Source: Marinomonas rhodophyticola
GTDB lineage: Bacteria; Pseudomonadota; Gammaproteobacteria; Pseudomonadales; Marinomonadaceae
Reading direction: 5' to 3'
DNA: 64,000 nucleotides
Assembly (NCBI RefSeq): GCF_026113935.1
Contig: NZ_JAPEUL010000009.1
Coordinates: forward strand, 144,501-208,500
Shown here in pieces: positions 1 through 7,738 of this stretch. Every line of letters begins with the position of its first letter. The first letter of the stretch is position 1. A model generated the notes under the pieces. It had not been told where the DNA came from and did no database searches. It worked only from the letters and a program-made list of their open reading frames with translations. The position numbers and the translations under genes are program-made.

Positions 1-1600
1 GCATTTCTTGGCGGTAAAAACGAAAACCATTGCGGCCCTTTTTCTTCGCCTCGTACATAGCGGTATCCGCTTGTCGAAGAATCTGAGAATCACAGGCATC
101 CCCGAAGGGAAACAAACTGATGCCAATACTCGCAGAGATAAATATATCGGTCTGTTCTAAGCGAAACACTTTAGACAACTGTAACAGTAAGACTTCTGCA
201 AGAATCGTTGCCCTGTGCTGCGCCTCATCATGGTCATTAGCGAGCACAGGCAATAAGAGTACAAACTCATCACCACCAATCCGTACAGCAATATCCGACT
301 CGGATAAACAAGACACTATACGCCTAGCAGCTTCGATCAGAAGGGCATCACCAACATGATGTCCCATTGAATCATTCACATTTTTAAAGCGATCTAAATC
401 AATAAACACTAAACCGCCAACTTGGCCGGTACTACGCGCCTCCGAAATCACCTTATCCAAATGCTGATTCAAAAAGCGTCTATTAGGCAAATTAGTCAAA
501 GCGTCGTAATACGCTAAAAACTTGACCTGTTCTTGATCCTTTTTACGCTGCGTAATGTCACGGAAAGACGCTAAAAAGCGCGCTTCTTCATCCAAATAGA
601 TGATGTTTGCACACACTTCGACGGGAAAATGCTCCCCATTGCTACGATGATATTCTGCTTCAAATATCTTAGGGTCGCCTTGAGCACTTTTGGCCCAGTC
701 TTGCAACAAACTGGGCGTTTGTTCTGGATCTATGTCTTGGATATTTAACGTAAGTAATTTAGGCGCGTCATACATCAACAAACGACAGGTTTCATGGTTA
801 CAATCGAGTATTTCGCCCTTCAAATTTGTCAGCAACATACACTCACTGGATTGATGCAAAACCGCTTTAAAATACGCTTCTCGTTTGGCTAATTCACTTT
901 CAACTTTTTTCGTTTGTGCCAAAGTGCGGTGATGGTACGAGCCAATATCCCCAGCTCATCTTCCCGAGACGTTTGTTTGAATTGCAATTGCGCAGGGTCG
1001 TTTTCTGCTTTTTCTAATAGGCTAAGCTGCCCAATTAATCGTGACAGAGGATGGGAGATCTGTACATAAAACAGCATAAACATCGCCGCACCAAGCAACA
1101 TAGCCGACAATAACGATGTGCCGATTAAGCGAAAACTACGGCGAATAAAGCCATTGGTCACAGTGCCACTGTCTATGGTGACAACAATGGTTCCGACCTC
1201 TAAATCATTATTACGCCTTAAATTTAAACGAAAAAATTTCGGTAAATCGCTAAAAATGTGTTCCGACAACCAGCGAGATGATAAAGGCTCCAGGGGGCGA
1301 TAAGTACTTGCCAACTCATAGCCCAAATCGTCTTCTAAGCGCGCCGTATGAAAACTATTCGAACGCATTAGACCAGTCAGCACTTTTTTCGCCAAGGTTT
1401 CATCCAATGAATACGCGGCTTCCGTTGCCGCATTTTCAACAATTTGCAGCGTTGACATCACCTGCTTCTGAATGGTGGACTTTTCATCCTGCCAATCAAA
1501 AAACACTTGAAAGGAACTCATCAACAAACTCAACAATAACAAAAGCACCAGAAGCCCACTTGGCTTGCTGATAAGAAAGGCGTTTACGCAAAGCTAACAT
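1..1600 (-). CDS. Membrane HAMP-PAS-GGDEF diguanylate cyclase, 3' truncated by the window edge, two apparent frameshifts
   Basis: Translating the minus strand gives, in order, an N-terminal membrane helix (rich in Leu), a periplasmic segment, a second helix, a HAMP linker, a PAS domain and a GGDEF domain with the active-site string RIGGDEFVLLL near 260-290. GGDEF enzymes make cyclic di-GMP from two GTP. The usual RxxD inhibitory site upstream of GGDEF reads SESD here, so product inhibition may be missing. The reading frame breaks twice: near 1549 (after the ATG at 1600) and near 905-930 (a T-run on the plus strand); restoring one base at each gives a continuous protein. The gene lies just downstream of a periplasmic binding-protein gene, suggesting a sensor pair. 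The C-terminus lies off the left edge. Confidence 0.75.
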
Positions 1601-1626
1601 AATCCCTCACCGTTTATAGCGCGAAC

Positions 1627-2418
1627 TTAAGGCGCAAAAAATAGCCCGTATTGCTTAAAAATTTCTTCCCTTTTGCCGCTTCGATCGAGTTCTTTCAAAC
1701 CTTCATTTAATGTATCACGCCACTTTTGAGCATCAGGATAACGTTTACTAAAACAGACTGTATAGTGATCCAATCCCAACCCCTTCACGTCATAAAAACT
1801 TAGCCTATCAGCAACGCCCATTTGCTGAGCTTCAAACAGGACGCTGTCACGCTCCGTCATGAAAATATCTTGATTACGCCGTAAGATCAGATTAATCCCT
1901 TGCTCTAACCCAGTAACAGAAGAATACGGAATGTTCGCATCCTGCAATATATTAGTTTGTGACCAACCATTCACCGCCGCCACATCAAACCTTGTCAGTA
2001 TATCTAGACTGGTATTTTCAACATCTAGATACCCTAAACGAGTGACAAATGCGCTCATAGATTCACTCAAAGGCATAGAGAAATAGGCAAATTTCTCTCG
2101 CACAGGCACCTTACGGCAAGACACAGCACCTAATACTAGGCCTTCCTCAACATCGCGCATTACCCGTTTCCATGGTCGCAACTCAATACGAACAGAAACA
2201 CCTTGCGTCGCATAAGCGGCTCGCAATATATCAACGTCCGAACCATAAACAGCGCCAGCATCTGGAAAGTTAGCGGACGGCGGTAAAATAGAAGCGTCAA
2301 TAATACGTGGCGGCAAGTGGACGGTGTGCAATACAATCTCTTCTGCGTAGCTACGCAACGAAAATGCCGCCAAAACAATAGATGCGCTATAAATCAGAAT
2401 CCGAGAAATTCTTCTCAA
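1627..2418 (-). CDS. Periplasmic solute-binding protein, family 3 (ABC-type amino-acid binding fold)
   Basis: The protein has a signal peptide (RRISRILIYSASIVLAAFSL region, cleaved near SYA-EE) followed by a family-3 binding fold with the typical ending where D-R-S-G-K-R-E-E-I precedes a short tail. No permease or ATPase genes sit nearby; instead the gene is followed 27 bases later by a GGDEF cyclase, as in sensors where the binding protein feeds a signalling partner. The start is inferred: a strong GGAGG lies at 2423-2427, which fits a TTG start at 2418; ATG at 2433 and another at 2469 are in frame upstream but lie before this ribosome site. The ligand cannot be told from sequence. Confidence 0.75.
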   Translation of the reverse strand: MRRISRILIYSASIVLAAFSLRSYAEEIVLHTVHLPPRIIDASILPPSANFPDAGAVYGSDVDILRAAYATQGVSVRIELRPWKRVMRDVEEGLVLGAVSCRKVPVREKFAYFSMPLSESMSAFVTRLGYLDVENTSLDILTRFDVAAVNGWSQTNILQDANIPYSSVTGLEQGINLILRRNQDIFMTERDSVLFEAQQMGVADRLSFYDVKGLGLDHYTVCFSKRYPDAQKWRDTLNEGLKELDRSGKREEIFKQYGLFFAP

Positions 2419-2615
2419 GCCCCCTCCTATCATGCAATTTCGGTCAAAAATCGTCCTAACTTTGGTCAAATATCACCTATAACGCTGTATCACTCAAGCA
2501 GTATCCATAATTCATGCTCAGTTTATTGGCAAAAAATAAACCAACATGCATAAAAAGTCACAAAGAGCGTATTAAGAGTCTCTGGCAGAAATACAGATAG
2601 AAAATCTATAGGCAA

Positions 2616-2642
2616 AAAAAATCTAGCCGAAGCTAGATTTTT
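2616..2642 (-). terminator. Rho-independent terminator of rph
   Basis: A 10-bp perfect stem (AAAATCTAGC / GCTAGATTTT) with a CGAA tetraloop, flanked by A and T runs on both sides, so it can end transcription in either direction. It sits 39 bases beyond the rph stop codon. Confidence 0.85.
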
Positions 2643-2680
2643 AGAAATACAGAGAGCCAAGCTTGGCTTAGCCTCTCGAC

Positions 2681-3400
2681 TTATTTATCAAACAAAGCAG
2701 CACGCTGAATTTCCATGATTTCAGCGATGCCTTTTCGCGCCACGGCCAACATGCCCATCATGTGCTCATCACTAAAGGCTTCCCCTTCTGCCGTACCTTG
2801 GATCTCGATGAACCCACCTTTATCGTTCATGATTACATTCATATCGGTTTCGGCATTGGAGTCTTCTGGGTAATCCAAATCCAATACAGGCACACCTTGA
2901 TAAACCCCCACAGAGATCGCAGCAATTTGTGACACAATCGGGTTTTGTTTCACCTTCTTATTTTCCACTAAATAGCGCATCGCATCCGCCAACGCCACAA
3001 AACCACCAGTAATAGACGCCGTACGAGTACCGCCGTCAGCCTGAATCACATCACAGTCAATCGTGATGGTGTTCTCGCCCAATTTTTTAAGATCCACCGC
3101 CGCACGCAAAGAGCGACCAATAAGACGCTGAATTTCTACCGTGCGACCACCTTGTTTACCACGTGCCGCTTCACGATCCATGCGGCTATGAGTAGAACGA
3201 GGCAACATACCGTATTCAGCCGTAATCCAACCTTGACCCTTGCCTTTCAAAAAACGCGGCACACCAGAAACCACCGTGGCAGTACAAATCACTTTCGTGT
3301 CACCACACTCAATCAGCACAGAACCTTCCGCATGCTTCGTAAAATTACGAGTAATTTTAAGGGGACGTAACTGATCGGCTTGTCTTCCACTTGGACGCAT
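2681..3400 (-). CDS. rph: Ribonuclease PH
   Basis: A full-length 239-residue RNase PH, the phosphate-dependent 3'-to-5' exoribonuclease that trims tRNA precursors. Visible family marks are the MRPSGR start, the [17 protein letters not shown] stretch with the conserved arginines, [15 protein letters not shown], and the [16 protein letters not shown] phosphate/active-site region. It is divergent from yicC, the same pairing seen in E. coli and Pseudomonas. The 167-base gap to yicC must carry both promoters. No damage is visible. Confidence 0.97.
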   Translation of the reverse strand: MRPSGRQADQLRPLKITRNFTKHAEGSVLIECGDTKVICTATVVSGVPRFLKGKGQGWITAEYGMLPRSTHSRMDREAARGKQGGRTVEIQRLIGRSLRAAVDLKKLGENTITIDCDVIQADGGTRTASITGGFVALADAMRYLVENKKVKQNPIVSQIAAISVGVYQGVPVLDLDYPEDSNAETDMNVIMNDKGGFIEIQGTAEGEAFSDEHMMGMLAVARKGIAEIMEIQRAALFDK

Positions 3401-3567
3401 ACTTCTCTCTCTGTCGATTAACTAGGATAAAAGCGCAATTATAATGATCTCGGATAAAATTTCGCCCCCAGCGTCGGCAAAACATGACATTTCGCAAGCC
3501 TGTTGAAGCCCAGCCCATTGCGCTACAATGTTGCCTTTCATAATTCATCACCATCAAAGGACTCAAC

Positions 3568-4434
3568 ATGACAGCAAGCATGACTGCTTTCTCACGCCAA
3601 GAAGCCGTATACGATTGGGGGACCATCAGCTGGGAAGTGCGCTCCGTTAACCAGCGCTACCTAGAGCCAAGCTTTCGTCTACCAGAAAACTTTCGTGAGC
3701 TTGAGTTTTCTTTCCGTGATGTGCTGCGTAAAAAAATCAACCGCGGAAAACTAGAATGCCAACTGCGCTTCCAAGGCGTCGACAAAGCGGCCACCAACCT
3801 GACGATTAACCCAAGTAACGCCCAAGCCTTGGCAAACGCCATCGAAACCCTAGGCACTTGGTTCAAAGACCTCGACCCAGCGAACCCACTCGATATCTTA
3901 AAATGGCCTGGTATTCTCAGTGACGAAGGCAATGATTTTGAGATGATGAAAAAAGCCGTCGTCGAACTCTTTAATCAGTCTGTTGACGAACTGATTCAAG
4001 TACGACTACGCGAAGGGGCACAGCTAAAAGACATCATCGAACAGCGCCTAGACGCCATCGATGCCATCGTTGTCGAAGTACAAGCCAAACTGCCCACCAT
4101 CATCGCCGCGCAGAAACAAAACCTACTCGACAAACTGGAAGCGGCTAAAGTCGACCTCGACCCCATGCGTGTCGAAGCGGAAATCGTCCTACTGGCACAA
4201 AAAGCCGACGTGGCCGAAGAGCTTGACCGTCTCGCGACTCACACCAAAGAAGTGCGCCGTCAGCTGCAACAAAAAGGCCCCATCGGCCGCCGCCTCGACT
4301 TCCTAATGCAAGAACTCAACCGCGAAGCCAACACCCTATCGTCAAAATCCATTGTGGTAGAAACAACGAATAGCGCCGTGGAATTGAAGGTTTTGATTGA
4401 GCAAATGAGAGAACAGATCCAAAACATAGAATAA
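3568..4434 (+). CDS. yicC: YicC-family endoribonuclease
   Basis: A 288-residue YicC protein: the N-terminal YicC domain opens with MTAF-type sequence and SVNQRYLEPSFRLPE, and the C-terminal DUF1732 domain holds the signature GPIGRRLDFLMQELNREANT followed by SSKS and a helix ending LKVLIEQMREQIQNIE. The family is known as an endoribonuclease that cuts RNA such as the small RNA RyhB in E. coli. It is divergent from rph. In Pseudomonas the next gene is gmk; here about 26 kb of other DNA separates them. Confidence 0.95.
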   Translation: MTASMTAFSRQEAVYDWGTISWEVRSVNQRYLEPSFRLPENFRELEFSFRDVLRKKINRGKLECQLRFQGVDKAATNLTINPSNAQALANAIETLGTWFKDLDPANPLDILKWPGILSDEGNDFEMMKKAVVELFNQSVDELIQVRLREGAQLKDIIEQRLDAIDAIVVEVQAKLPTIIAAQKQNLLDKLEAAKVDLDPMRVEAEIVLLAQKADVAEELDRLATHTKEVRRQLQQKGPIGRRLDFLMQELNREANTLSSKSIVVETTNSAVELKVLIEQMREQIQNIE

Positions 4435-4520
4435 GCTCTTGGGTAAAAATTACCCGTCCAAGAATGTCTTAACCCAATATGACCGATGCCCCTACATTTC
4501 TGTACGGGTCGATTCCCATT

Positions 4521-5735
4521 TTAGCGCAGTGGTATACTTCGTAAGTGCAGCTCAATGGCTTCGATCATCGATTTAGTCAGCGGTAAATGCGCTTTTTCTT
4601 TCGCCCATATTTCATGGAAACCTGCCACGGTTTGCTTGGCGGTATCCAACACCAATTTCTCTGGCAACATGGCTTTAGCGGCTAAGTGTGATAATTCATC
4701 CAGCGTGAAGTCACTGAACTTTTTGCTACGGCTCACCTTCAACGAGGCGCTATCGTCAGGGATATAGGGAATGGTCGAGACAAAGTCATAGGCAGGCGCA
4801 ATGGATGCTGTGCGCTTGTCTTTATAAATCACAGACCAATTCTTCAAATGCATATCGGCATTGCCAATGAGGGTATTGAACACCAATCTGCGCGTAAATT
4901 CGGCAATGTCTTCGTCTTGACCTTCGATGCCGATAACCTGAGCAATATTCCGCATACTGGCTTTTTTGTATTTATCTTGAGGATAGACACCAAACACTTG
5001 TGCAAAGTCCTCAATATGTATCGCTTGGCCATCAACACGATCAAAGCGCTTAATCACAAACGCACTGTCACCATATTTGCCAATCCCATTCGGAATATTC
5101 GCTATCTGCTCAATGGGGAGTAGCTGAGTCTCTGGCACATCCATGCCCAGCATTCTAGCCAATTCCATCATCGAATATTCATTTTCTGGCACAGCGTCAA
5201 ATCGAGACGACGGTAATTTCACTATCCAAGAACCACCTTTACCCGTAGCTGGGATGGTCAAACCGCCGTTTGCCTGTTGTACGGCTGAAAACTTCAACTG
5301 TACACCCGCTAATGAAAAACGCATTGGAACATCTATTTTCGTTTCATCGTCAATGTCTTGCTGTACATTAGGCGGCAGCGCTTCGCCATCAGCAGGTTCA
5401 ATCGTGATCGCACCTGCTAAATCTTGTCCTAACACCCACAATAGAAAAAATTCCCGCGCTGGATTTACACCGGCACGCTCTGCCAAGTAATAACGCATGG
5501 TTTCTTCTGGCAAAAGGTTAGAGAAAAACGGAGTTAACTTGGTTTGGGTCGGTTTAAAGTGAGTCAGCAAGCCGCCTAGCGAATCTTTAAAGCCAAGCCC
5601 TAACACTGGCCGCGATTCCTCATAAATGTACGAATCCATAAAAGCAAAAAGCGTTCTGTCATTGCCCACGTTGGTGATCGTCGCGATGGGTTCACCGTAG
5701 AGCAACACGTTAAGCGTAGAGACATTGTTAGTCAT
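4521..5735 (-). CDS. hipA: HipA-type serine/threonine kinase toxin (module 1)
   Basis: A 404-residue HipA-fold kinase. HipA toxins phosphorylate a cellular target (glutamyl-tRNA synthetase in E. coli) and cause growth arrest. Visible parts: the short N-terminal HipA domain (about residues 10-110), an ATP-loop region AGVQLKFS (143-150), FVIKRFDR (226-233), the catalytic loop NADMHLKNW with Asp294, and the metal-binding AYDF at 316-319. It differs from the two other HipA proteins of the window, which carry GGARPK in the loop. Its start overlaps the antitoxin gene by 8 bases, so translation is probably coupled. Codon use looks like its neighbours. Confidence 0.92.
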   Translation of the reverse strand: MTNNVSTLNVLLYGEPIATITNVGNDRTLFAFMDSYIYEESRPVLGLGFKDSLGGLLTHFKPTQTKLTPFFSNLLPEETMRYYLAERAGVNPAREFFLLWVLGQDLAGAITIEPADGEALPPNVQQDIDDETKIDVPMRFSLAGVQLKFSAVQQANGGLTIPATGKGGSWIVKLPSSRFDAVPENEYSMMELARMLGMDVPETQLLPIEQIANIPNGIGKYGDSAFVIKRFDRVDGQAIHIEDFAQVFGVYPQDKYKKASMRNIAQVIGIEGQDEDIAEFTRRLVFNTLIGNADMHLKNWSVIYKDKRTASIAPAYDFVSTIPYIPDDSASLKVSRSKKFSDFTLDELSHLAAKAMLPEKLVLDTAKQTVAGFHEIWAKEKAHLPLTKSMIEAIELHLRSIPLR

Positions 5736-6069
5736 CGTCGTCTTCCTCTAGCTGATATGCAGGCGGTATTGACTCAGCTTCATCGTTGATGCCGTTATTG
5801 TTTGGCCCGTTATGATAAGTATCTTGGCTACTTCGAATGATCGACTTGATCGCAGGAATAGACTTTTTAGGCGCGACAAATAGCTCTAAGTCTAGTACAC
5901 GGGCAAGCGCAATCAGACTCGACATTCTTAGATCAACGCCACCAGACTCGATTTTCGAAATATGGCTTTGCGGTACACCCGAACGCGCGCTCAGCTCTCT
6001 CTGGCTAAAGCCCTTACGCTCCCGAGCGTCTCGAAGGCTTTGCAGTATTTGCTCTGTTACATAGCTCAC
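5728..6069 (-). CDS. hipB: HipB-type HTH antitoxin (module 1)
   Basis: A 113-residue protein with an XRE/Cro helix-turn-helix at about residues 16-60 (GFSQRELSARSGVPQSHISK) and a long acidic tail ending EEDDDD. In this family the protein binds both operator DNA and the HipA partner, repressing its own operon. It starts with GTG at 6069, with AAGG about nine bases upstream. The tail may be the HipA-contact or protease-sensitive part, which is inference. Three TTGATATG boxes lie in front of the gene. Confidence 0.9.
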   Translation of the reverse strand: MSYVTEQILQSLRDARERKGFSQRELSARSGVPQSHISKIESGGVDLRMSSLIALARVLDLELFVAPKKSIPAIKSIIRSSQDTYHNGPNNNGINDEAESIPPAYQLEEDDDD

Positions 6070-6070
6070 A

Positions 6071-6186
6071 TTGATATGCCTTAATGCATCACTGAAGAAA
6101 ATTTATATATAAAAACATATCAATTCACGCCACAGAGCACAAGACAATTATCCATAATGATAGATCAAACAATAAGTTTTGATATG
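6071..6186. promoter_or_regulatory. Candidate HipB operator array (TTGATATG boxes)
   Basis: The 8-mer TTGATATG occurs at 6071-6078 and 6179-6186 on the plus strand and as its complement CATATCAA at 6116-6123. The first touches the start codon of the module 1 antitoxin; the first and second form an inverted pair with centres about 45 bases apart. The spacing and place fit an autorepression operator; which protein binds is inference. Confidence 0.5.
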
Positions 6187-6306
6187 TCAATATAGATCAA
6201 CAGTAACCGTCTTGCCCACTTATCCTAGGCTACCAACAAACTGGTACCCGCATAGAAGAAAGAGACCTATTGAAGAAGTGATTTATACTCGGCAGGAAGG
6301 TTGCAA

Positions 6307-6366
6307 CACTTTTATGCGCGTAAAAATGCGATATTTCACACTTTTACGCGCATAAAAGTGTGAAAT
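6307..6366. repeat. Overlapping palindromes, two TTTTAYGCGCRTAAAA boxes
   Basis: A perfect 19-bp inverted repeat pairs 6307-6325 with 6342-6360. Inside the right arm a second palindrome (6333-6366, 17-base half-sites, one mismatch) competes with it. Each arm contains a near-symmetric TTTTAYGCGCRTAAAA box, the boxes being about 33 bases (three helical turns) apart. It lies between the sodium-channel stop and the hipB promoter. It could be a double operator, an RNA hairpin after the channel gene, or both; there is no strong T-run on the minus strand. Confidence 0.6.
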
Positions 6367-6416
6367 GAGAATGGATGCTCGCCTGTATTCCATTGCTCAC
6401 TATCGAGACTTCGTCA

Positions 6417-7250
6417 TTATTCCCTTGGTTTGTTCATGTCTTGGCGCAGAGCTTGTAATTCCTGTTGAAGCTGCTGCATTTGCTCTAGTAACTGTTGCTG
6501 GGTAGCCTTTTCCGCGTCTATCTCGTCTTTGATTTCATCGTCGTGCATGGTTTGCACGGCGTTGACGATGACGGCGATAAAGAGGTTCAGCATGGTGAAG
6601 GTGGCGATCAGGATAAAAGGCACAAAGAATGCCCAAGCATAGGGGAATTCTTCCATCACTGGCCGCGCGATGCCCATGGACCAGCTTTCTAAGGTCATCA
6701 CTTGGAACAAGGTATACAGGGAAGCGCCTAAGCTGCCAAACCAGTCAGGAAAGGCCTCACCAAACAACTTGGTGACCATCACCGCCGCCACGTAATACAC
6801 CAGCCCCAACACCATGGCGATGGACAACATGCCATTTAGAGATTTGATTAACGCTCCGACAATTTTTCGCATCGACGGAACAAACGTTAATACGCGCAAC
6901 ACACGCAAGACTCGAAGTGCACGCAATACCGCAAACGGCCCACTGGCAGGGACTAAGGCGATACCCACAACAATGAAGTCGAACACATTCCAACCATCTT
7001 TAAAGAATGCGAAACGATGCACCACCAAACGAATCCCCAGCTCAATCACAAACACCACCAGAATCGCCTTGTCTAAGGCCATTAAAAATGGGCCAACGTT
7101 TGCCATTACCTCTGCCGAGGTTTCTAATCCGAGTATCACCGCATTGATTAGAATTAACGCCAACAAACTACGCTGTATCGTCGAATTTTCAATAAACGTC
7201 TTGAGACGCTGACGAAGAGAATTCGTTGGAACCACCGATGTACTGGGCAT
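6417..7250 (-). CDS. Bacterial voltage-gated sodium channel (NaChBac family)
   Basis: About 277 residues with six predicted membrane helices: S1 near 27-45, S2 near 60-77, S3 near 88-101, an S4 voltage sensor with Arg110, 113, 116 and 119 spaced by three, S5 near 143-160, and a pore loop with the selectivity filter TLESWSM (186-192), the same filter string known in NavMs and NavAb type channels. After S6 comes a Gln/Glu-rich coiled coil (about 238-270), the usual tetramer-forming tail. The protein should form a homotetrameric sodium channel in the inner membrane. ATG at 7250 is chosen because AGGTGG lies a few bases before it; an in-frame TTG at 7262 is less likely. Confidence 0.9.
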   Translation of the reverse strand: MPSTSVVPTNSLRQRLKTFIENSTIQRSLLALILINAVILGLETSAEVMANVGPFLMALDKAILVVFVIELGIRLVVHRFAFFKDGWNVFDFIVVGIALVPASGPFAVLRALRVLRVLRVLTFVPSMRKIVGALIKSLNGMLSIAMVLGLVYYVAAVMVTKLFGEAFPDWFGSLGASLYTLFQVMTLESWSMGIARPVMEEFPYAWAFFVPFILIATFTMLNLFIAVIVNAVQTMHDDEIKDEIDAEKATQQQLLEQMQQLQQELQALRQDMNKPRE

Positions 7251-7503
7251 GCGCCACCTCAATGCTAGATTATCCCAAGAGTGGGTTAAATTGACGCCAT
7301 TCTATGCCAGAGCTAGGATAGGTCAATCTCTTTTGATGTAAATACATGGGGCTGTTTAAGGATTTTTCCATAAGATTTTCAGTCAGAAAGAAAGCGCAAA
7401 AATCGGTAAAACCCTTTATCCTAAGTTAAATCAAAATAGTGAGTCGTTCTTTACAAAACTTTTTGGTAGTGTGTAAAGACTCCAAACAAAAAGAGGTTTG
7501 AAC

Positions 7504-7638
7504 ATGAAGTTTCCATTATTAGTCATTGCCGTAACACTGGCGTTAGCTGGCTGCGCAAATACTTGGGAAGGCGTGAAAGAAGACTCATCAAAAGCCTACG
7601 AGAGCACAAAAGAAACGATTCATAAAGCAACGGAATAA
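7504..7638 (+). CDS. Small entericidin-like lipoprotein, 44 residues
   Basis: A short open frame with a clean lipoprotein signal: MKFPLLVIAVTLALAGC, lipobox LAGC with Cys17, then a short hydrophilic tail with W-E-G-V-K-E-D and S-T-K-E-T motifs like the entericidin family of tiny outer-membrane lipoproteins. An AGAGG ribosome site sits before the ATG and a strong terminator follows 30 bases after the stop, so it looks like a monocistronic real gene. Function in this organism is unknown; entericidins in E. coli are stress-linked. Confidence 0.75.
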   Translation: MKFPLLVIAVTLALAGCANTWEGVKEDSSKAYESTKETIHKATE

Positions 7639-7667
7639 ACCGTTCTTTTAAGTAATAGCCGCATTTT

Positions 7668-7706
7668 AAATGCCCGCTTCTACGCATGGCAGAAGCGGGC
7701 ATTTTT
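7668..7706 (+). terminator. Rho-independent terminator after the small lipoprotein gene
   Basis: Perfect 14-bp stem (AAATGCCCGCTTCT with its complement at 7691-7704), 9-base loop, then a T-run. It also faces the end of the minus-strand operon that stops at 7739 and could serve both. Confidence 0.88.
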
Positions 7707-7738
7707 CACATACAAAGCCTTTCAGTAAAGCGTTTTCT

